From positions 1-27,844 of the forward strand of contig CAZWVT010000019.1 in NCBI GenBank assembly GCA_964636665.1: a stretch of 27,844 nucleotides of DNA, written 5' to 3'. This DNA is from JAAYLC01 sp964636665 (GTDB lineage Bacteria; Bacteroidota; Bacteroidia; Flavobacteriales; Flavobacteriaceae). The first letter of the stretch is position 1; each line of letters opens with the position of its first letter. Positions 22,528 to 27,844 of the stretch are shown here, in pieces. The notes under the pieces were generated by a model. The model was not told the DNA's origin. It was given only the letters and a program-made list of their open reading frames with translations, and did not search any database. Made by a program: the position numbers and the translations under genes.

Positions 22528-23833
22528 AAAAATTATTATCAAAATAATTAAACTCAATTTTCCAGCCTCCAATTTTCGTTTTCATATAAGCTGCCCCGTC
22601 ATTGGGTTGACCACCTACGGTTTCCAAGGCAATGTTACCAGTTACTCCTCCTGTACCAACAAACAGATTTCGTCCAACGACTTGTAAAGTAGTGTTATCT
22701 ACATTATTGAACCACTTTTTTGGAAGGATAATGGCAGTATAATCTGTATATACACCCATAAACTCAGGTGACAACCCCTGCATATCTGCCTCTATAAAAT
22801 TTTGGGTGGAGCTTAGGTCTATTTTTAAATTATGAACATCAATAATTAAACCTGTATTTCCTATTTGTGCCGGAACATTGGTATTAAGTACTATATCCAT
22901 ATTGTATCCGAGACCTTGCTCTGTATCAGCATAGAATAAGGCTTCTCCAAATCTTAAAACCACTTTGGGGTATCCCGTAGTTCCGTCTTCTGGAATTACA
23001 TCAAATGGAACTCCTGTAGAAGTGGGATCATAGGGATTATTACCGTTAGCATCATAAACAGGTTTTAATATGTTTCTTGGAAATTCCAGACCGGCTGAAA
23101 GTTCAAGTGTTGCCCTGATTTTTGGGAAAATTATCTCTTTGATAAAGGAGGGTATGTCTTCAGGGACAAATGCTGAGAAAAAAGCGTTTAGTCTGTCTTC
23201 TTGCTCTTGTAAAGGCCCAATAGCAATATATAAAGTGAATATAGCTTGATATGCCGTAACACTGGCTTGTTGGTGAAGCCCCAAAATAACTTCTTCAATT
23301 TCTGTTTCCGGATCTGTTGGTACTCCTATAGATATGTTATAAAATATATTTAAATCCTCAACTAATTGTTCTATTCTAGAAGTAGATGAATTGCCGGGAA
23401 CCACAAATCTTCTTAATGCAAAATCAACAACATCATATTCACTAATCCCCAAAACATCTACTAACAAATAAAAGTAATCCTCTACTGAAAAAGAAAAATT
23501 GTTAACATTAAAAAATCGCTTATACCTTAATATTTTCCAGTCCGAAGACACTGTAATTGGAAAAGCAGATATATTATAATCCTGATAATCGGGATTTAGC
23601 ACTAAAAAAATACCTGTTCCCGGTAACTCAATGGATAACTTTTTAGCACTAACAATATCTAGGCTATAAAATGCAATGTCGCCATTTACACTTTTGGAAA
23701 ACTGGAAGTTCTTATAGAAGACATCACTAAAAAGTTCCTGAATACCATCTTTTAAAAAACCGAGAATATCCGGTAAATCTTCAATCCGGGTAATATCATC
23801 TATTTTGGGGTAATATGGATTGGTATTTGGCAT
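22505..23833 (-). CDS. Hypothetical protein, 442 residues, partner of the zincin gene
   Basis: I do not recognise a named family. The protein has no signal peptide and starts MPNTNPYYPKIDDITRIEDLP. It is mixed helix and strand, with low-complexity acidic and aromatic patches. The C-terminal third (about 315-430) has strand-rich segments GVYTDYTAIILPKKWFN, TTLQVVGRNLFVGTGGVTG and IGGWKIEFNYFD, a pattern I loosely associate with large structural proteins of Bacteroidota. It is the third gene of the cluster, 11 nt after the lipoprotein stop. Its 3' end runs tail to tail into phhB and overlaps it by 23 bp, which hints at a recent junction. Confidence 0.7.
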   Translation of the reverse strand: MPNTNPYYPKIDDITRIEDLPDILGFLKDGIQELFSDVFYKNFQFSKSVNGDIAFYSLDIVSAKKLSIELPGTGIFLVLNPDYQDYNISAFPITVSSDWKILRYKRFFNVNNFSFSVEDYFYLLVDVLGISEYDVVDFALRRFVVPGNSSTSRIEQLVEDLNIFYNISIGVPTDPETEIEEVILGLHQQASVTAYQAIFTLYIAIGPLQEQEDRLNAFFSAFVPEDIPSFIKEIIFPKIRATLELSAGLEFPRNILKPVYDANGNNPYDPTSTGVPFDVIPEDGTTGYPKVVLRFGEALFYADTEQGLGYNMDIVLNTNVPAQIGNTGLIIDVHNLKIDLSSTQNFIEADMQGLSPEFMGVYTDYTAIILPKKWFNNVDNTTLQVVGRNLFVGTGGVTGNIALETVGGQPNDGAAYMKTKIGGWKIEFNYFDNNFFNQLNLQ

Positions 23834-23844
23834 AATTTTAATTC

Positions 23845-24588
23845 TTATGATTCGTGTACAATAAACTGTCCTTTTTCAGTTACTTCTCCGGTTTTTCCAT
23901 CTATATGAAGAAGCCATGCGCCACGTTTTTCTGAACTTCCATATATTACTTCCCAATATGGTTGCTCAGTATCAAAATTTCGCACTCCCGATCCCTTTTG
24001 CCTAATTTTCATATGCTCTATGTTTGCGTCGTATTTTTCTTTCATTAAATTCAAAACCTGCTCAATAGAAAAGGGGAACTTCTCATCATAGTCTATCACT
24101 TTTTCTATATTGCCGTCTTGGTCATATTCATATCTTTTCCCTATGATAACATTGTACCCAAATGAAAATATAAATGCCCCTATGTTCCTCCCCTTAGTTA
24201 CATTTCCAACATATTTATCATACTGACTTCTTAGAGCACCATCCGGGTAAAAAAAGTACATATGAGCAATCGGAGAATTAATAGTGTATATAATTTTATT
24301 TACACGAGTTGGATTCCAAGATATGATAGTATTTTTTCCAGTTGTATGGTCTTCTTCATAATAATCTAATTTCAACAACCTTCCATCAGGAAAATACTTT
24401 TTGTCTACAATCACTGTTTTTTCGCTTGTTTTTTTGTCTTTAGCTTTTAACAAGGCATTAACATTTATTTTTTCCATAACCTGATTGTTTTTTTTATTAA
24501 TGTATTGTTTTGTAATGGCCGGGGCACATTGGGTTAATGATATAACTATTATTGTGTAGCATATGATATATAATACTTTATTTTTCAT
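23845..24588 (-). CDS. Predicted lipoprotein with MORN-like and PepSY-like parts, possible partner or immunity protein
   Basis: From ATG at 24588 the product has 247 residues. It begins with a lipoprotein-like signal peptide (MKNKVLYIICYTIIVISLTQC, cysteine 21). The middle holds three short Tyr/Asp/Gly-rich repeats of a MORN-like kind (YFPDGRLLKLDYY, FYPDGALRSQYDKY, YEYDQDGNIEKVIDY). The C-terminal part (about 175-245, FSIEQVLNLMKEKYDANIE and WLLHIDGKTGEV) recalls a PepSY domain, a fold often found in inhibitors or regulators of peptidases. It overlaps the zincin gene by 11 nt, so translation is probably coupled. An earlier start (24639) would run deep into that gene and lacks a signal peptide. 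A role as inhibitor of the protease is a hypothesis. Confidence 0.75.
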   Translation of the reverse strand: MKNKVLYIICYTIIVISLTQCAPAITKQYINKKNNQVMEKINVNALLKAKDKKTSEKTVIVDKKYFPDGRLLKLDYYEEDHTTGKNTIISWNPTRVNKIIYTINSPIAHMYFFYPDGALRSQYDKYVGNVTKGRNIGAFIFSFGYNVIIGKRYEYDQDGNIEKVIDYDEKFPFSIEQVLNLMKEKYDANIEHMKIRQKGSGVRNFDTEQPYWEVIYGSSEKRGAWLLHIDGKTGEVTEKGQFIVHES

Positions 24589-27500
24589 ATATAATTTTTT
24601 TGTTTTTCTCATATATTTCATTTTGATAAACAGAAACACTTACTCTTCTGGGAGGGCTATCATTAGGATGATAATAATCCATTACATTGTCAGTAATGTA
24701 TTGCTTAAAAACATAGCTGTTTTTAGCATTAAAGGTATGGTCTAAACCCACAACGTGTAAAAGTTCGTGTGCGGTTGTTTGCATTATAGAGCCGTCTATA
24801 GGATCTATAATACCATCGTAAAAAACACATACAACCGCCATATCCCTTCGTTGAGGATCGGCAGCACCACCTATAGTAATAATATTTTGATTAGGCCCCT
24901 CGTACCTATCACTAAAACCAAAAAAGAAAACTTTTAAATAATCATCATATTCCGGCAAATAATTAGCGTTGGAGTCATTTTTTAATCGATTAAAAATTTC
25001 AAGGAAAAAATCAGGGCCATTTCCGTAATGAAAGAATCCTGTAATATTATCTACATAAGTATTCAAAAAAGTGTTTCCGGCAGGATTGTTTAGATGAAAA
25101 TTTATACTTGCAATTTGTACCACATCTGTAAGACCTTGATTAAAAAAAGGCGTTATACTTTCTTCAAGTGCACTTGTTACATTTGGCCCCGATATTCCTG
25201 TCTCACCACTATTGAAAAGGTTCGATAGAACATTCACAAACAAAACTTTTACTTCTTTGCGCAGTGATTTGGCATTTGCTTTAACCATCATTTCCCCTGC
25301 TAAATTCTCACTACCATTTTCTGTGGCTAAAACCTGAATTTTTTTGTCCTCTTTAATTTCTTGTAACGCCTTAATTCTAAGTTCTATATTGTTTGTTCCG
25401 GTTGATTTGTTATTAATTTCAAGACAGGTATATTTTTGAGGGTCAATTGTATCTGGTATTTCGGTAGTATCTGATGGTGGTATTGAGGTAATTTCAAAAT
25501 GACCTGTTTCAAAACGTATTTTTAAGCTACTTGGGCTGTCATCAATATATATTTTTAGATTCAGGAAACATTCGGTTAAGCATTTTTCTACTAAACTGGA
25601 AGTTAGTTTTGGAAAAGGCGTTGGGTTACCAATCGCATCTAATGAGGGGTACAAGGTCAAAAAGGAAGATCCGTATTGTGAATACGCATTTAAGAGACTA
25701 TAATTAGTTGCCAACTTAGCATAAGAGGGGAAAATTCTATGAAGTGCTTGCCATTCGGGTTTTTCCTTTAGAAAATTATCATTAGACGAAGGGTCAGTAG
25801 GAACTTTTTTAGGTGGATTGGAGTTGTCATAATAATGACCTAAAATATTAAAATACTTTCTGTTATTTGTGTTGTCTCCATTAAGCCCTGAATCTTTTAC
25901 CCTTATCCAATCGAAGCCATATTCTCCTGTCCAATTTGTTAATGGTCTAAAGTGGGCAGAAACTTTGGCAGAAGTTTTAAAAACATCTTGAAATTCACTA
26001 TAGCCTGGAGAGAAAAAGAAAAACCCATCAATTGTGTAGATATAAACGGTATTTGTACTTGACGGATATTTAACCTCAATATTTCCTGATGTATTTTCAT
26101 ATTTTAAACCTAACTTAAACTTTCTGAAATCCAAATTGTCCGATATTGAAACTTCTTCTAAATGGAAGAATATTTTTGCAATATCGATAGGTATAAAAGG
26201 GGGAGAAGGAATTGGATCAGGGACTGAGGTACTATCATAGATAAGCTTGTTATATTCTTCTTCCAAAATTCCTAATTGAAAATAGGATTGCTTTAATAGA
26301 TGGTTTTTTGTGTTTACTAAAGTTAGTGTATTAATAACTCCTGAATCATTTATTTCTCCTTTATATATCTCAAAATAGGGGCTTCCATATAAATCTAAAA
26401 AATAACTCTTTTTAATGTCTCTTTTGTATTCAGATATAATCTTGTTTGCGATAAACTGTGATTCTTTTTCTATAAGATCTACCGTTTCTGAAATATACAG
26501 TCTTCGTTCCTTCAATTGAGAGGAATTATTTCTCCCCTTATCGAAAATCACTTTGGTATTTATAATAGAATCCCTAAACCTATTAATCGTATTCAGGTTT
26601 AAGGCTCTTTTCTGTATATACCCTGCCCAATAACCAAACTTGTCAGATGTGTTTTGGGGAATATTGAAAATACCTTTAATATTGATTAGACCGAAAAGAT
26701 CATCATAATACGGTATTGCAGGGTTGTCTTCTATACCAAAATATGTAATCAAAATCATATTTGCCACAGATGTTTGTTCTGTTGACGATATATTTGAACT
26801 TATGAAGCTTTGTGTAAAAACTCTTCCCGCAAAACTTTCTTCTGGATTCACTTTGCCTTCTTGATACCAATTAGACATTAATACTTGTGTGATTTTATGT
26901 CTATCTAACTGGATAACATTTGGGTTAGGGGTATATGCTAATTTGACATCTAATTTGTCTATTGCAGTATTTATATCTTGCATAAAACTTTTTATTAGAA
27001 TTGGCCAGCTTTCAAAGGAATAAGGTGAATAATTAGAACTAGGATTGGGACTAGAATCCTCTAACTCAAAATGGACATTGTTTGTTGGGTAAGTTCCATA
27101 AAAGTTAAGAGTCCTTCCTCTTTCGGCTTGAATATACAGATACAGTTTATTCGCTGTTTGATACTTACTTACTATGGTTGGGTAAATATTTTCAGTATTT
27201 GATATAGCAGTAGCATTATATAGTGATATCTTTCCACAATCTATATGAGAACCCCAAAAAGCTGCGGCATCAATAAATTGGTGTATATACTCCCTGTATC
27301 TTTTTTGTTTAACCGCTCCGGTAATGGCAGCAACATCAAAAACGTGTTCGGGTTTGCGGGCATACCCTAAATCCAGTTTGAATAATTGTTCTTCATAATC
27401 CAATTCATAATCGCCATAATCCAAAACAATATCAAGCCCGATTCTTCCTGTAAAATTACCTATAAGTTCTCCTTTAAAACATTTGGGGATATTATAAAGA

Positions 27501-27844
27501 TTAAAATCTACTGTCCCTCCTCCAAAAAAAACATAGCTGAGTAATTCATCATCGGACAGACCCGGGTCATATCCTATAAACTTAGCATCCAAATTTGAAG
27601 GCAAGGGCTGATCCAATGCCTCTGCCAAACTATTACTTGCTTGCCATACCCTTTTTATGAATTCAGGAGAGTCAGGAGTTTGATGTGCTACATCGAATCC
27701 AAAAATGAGGTCGTCTTTATCTACTCCTCTGTAAATAAAATACTTTATTTTTAATGGAGCATAAGAAGCCGTAGGTTTTAAAATTAAATTGACTTTTGTA
27801 CTATCGCCCTCATAGGGTTGTATTAAAATATGTCCGTCGCATAT
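24578..27844 (-). CDS. Large protein with C-terminal metzincin-type zinc protease domain (cut by window edge)
   Basis: The reading frame stays open through the right edge, so at least 1088 residues are encoded and the true start lies outside. TTG at 27628 is not the start. The C-terminus holds HELLHVVGLDH (24769-24737), the HExxHxxGxxH zinc site of metzincins, followed by DNVMDYY as the likely Met-turn. The preceding region (about 780-950) has Ig-like strand patterns (LEINNKSTG, KKIQVLATENGSENLAGEMMV). A middle segment contains NWTGEYGFDWIR, and the part near the edge reads LIQPYEGDSTKVNLILKP, both of which recall large Bacteroidota proteins of contractile-system or toxin-like loci. No transmembrane segment is seen. 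The protease site is certain as a motif; the toxin reading is inference. Confidence 0.8.
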   Translation of the reverse strand: MCDGHILIQPYEGDSTKVNLILKPTASYAPLKIKYFIYRGVDKDDLIFGFDVAHQTPDSPEFIKRVWQASNSLAEALDQPLPSNLDAKFIGYDPGLSDDELLSYVFFGGGTVDFNLYNIPKCFKGELIGNFTGRIGLDIVLDYGDYELDYEEQLFKLDLGYARKPEHVFDVAAITGAVKQKRYREYIHQFIDAAAFWGSHIDCGKISLYNATAISNTENIYPTIVSKYQTANKLYLYIQAERGRTLNFYGTYPTNNVHFELEDSSPNPSSNYSPYSFESWPILIKSFMQDINTAIDKLDVKLAYTPNPNVIQLDRHKITQVLMSNWYQEGKVNPEESFAGRVFTQSFISSNISSTEQTSVANMILITYFGIEDNPAIPYYDDLFGLINIKGIFNIPQNTSDKFGYWAGYIQKRALNLNTINRFRDSIINTKVIFDKGRNNSSQLKERRLYISETVDLIEKESQFIANKIISEYKRDIKKSYFLDLYGSPYFEIYKGEINDSGVINTLTLVNTKNHLLKQSYFQLGILEEEYNKLIYDSTSVPDPIPSPPFIPIDIAKIFFHLEEVSISDNLDFRKFKLGLKYENTSGNIEVKYPSSTNTVYIYTIDGFFFFSPGYSEFQDVFKTSAKVSAHFRPLTNWTGEYGFDWIRVKDSGLNGDNTNNRKYFNILGHYYDNSNPPKKVPTDPSSNDNFLKEKPEWQALHRIFPSYAKLATNYSLLNAYSQYGSSFLTLYPSLDAIGNPTPFPKLTSSLVEKCLTECFLNLKIYIDDSPSSLKIRFETGHFEITSIPPSDTTEIPDTIDPQKYTCLEINNKSTGTNNIELRIKALQEIKEDKKIQVLATENGSENLAGEMMVKANAKSLRKEVKVLFVNVLSNLFNSGETGISGPNVTSALEESITPFFNQGLTDVVQIASINFHLNNPAGNTFLNTYVDNITGFFHYGNGPDFFLEIFNRLKNDSNANYLPEYDDYLKVFFFGFSDRYEGPNQNIITIGGAADPQRRDMAVVCVFYDGIIDPIDGSIMQTTAHELLHVVGLDHTFNAKNSYVFKQYITDNVMDYYHPNDSPPRRVSVSVYQNEIYEKNKKIIYEK

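Noticed and set aside
1..27844. CRISPR array or tandem repeat array
   Set aside because: I found no regularly spaced repeats with unique spacers anywhere in the window.

Overview
The window looks like chromosomal DNA from a member of the Bacteroidota, most likely the class Flavobacteriia. The evidence is AT-rich DNA, several promoters with a TAnnTTTG -7 box and a TTG about 19 nt upstream, a TonB receptor with an N-terminal carboxypeptidase-regulatory-like domain, a tmRNA with the tag GENNYALAA and no encoded CCA, and very few Shine-Dalgarno sequences. I cannot name the genus. I see no rRNA, tRNA, CRISPR array, integrase or insertion sequence.

Layout. (1) 50-952: a secreted hypothetical protein. 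(2) 1009-4082: a metal-import module, a TonB-dependent receptor divergent from a DtxR/MntR-type repressor, with an inverted repeat inside the receptor promoter that is a good operator candidate. (3) 4169-7830: a redox-stress operon. An Rrf2 regulator is followed by a YwnB-like NAD(P)-binding protein, a broken DoxX gene, an aldo/keto reductase, a FrnE/DsbA-like thiol oxidoreductase and a SnoaL/NTF2-like protein. Two near-identical palindromes, one before the regulator and one before the ywnB-like gene, look like its operators, and an intrinsic terminator closes the operon. (4) 8026-9264: an AlaDH/saccharopine-dehydrogenase-like enzyme, then the tmRNA gene (9376-9770), then a fused trehalose-6-phosphate synthase/phosphatase and a flavodoxin-like protein on the minus strand. 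A shared terminator lies between tmRNA and the trehalose gene. (5) 12731-17392: a dispersed-type repeat, an AbgT-family transporter, a methyltransferase with a doubtful start, a small lipoprotein, a DUF4260-like membrane protein, a small membrane protein and a decayed gene. (6) 17393-19162: an acyl-CoA thioesterase and an aldehyde dehydrogenase, tightly coupled. (7) 19268-22527: a plus-strand operon with gcvT, glsA, an RmlD/SDR-like protein and a pterin carbinolamine dehydratase, behind a clear promoter.

(8) 22505-27844: the least explained part. Three tightly packed minus-strand genes run in from beyond the right edge. The first, at least 1088 residues and cut by the window, has a metzincin-type zinc protease motif at its extreme C-terminus. 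The second is a predicted lipoprotein whose start overlaps the protease gene by 11 nt. The third is a 442-residue protein of unknown function whose 3' end overlaps the pterin dehydratase gene tail to tail. A long N-terminal part, a C-terminal hydrolase and an overlapping small exported protein resemble the layout of polymorphic toxin/immunity loci. That reading is an inference, and this is the region most likely to hold an undescribed system.

Several genes carry small lesions (the DoxX deletion, the SnoaL and methyltransferase homopolymer frameshifts, and a nonsense codon in the 16946-17134 remnant). They suggest either local gene decay or homopolymer/assembly errors, and read-level checks would separate these.
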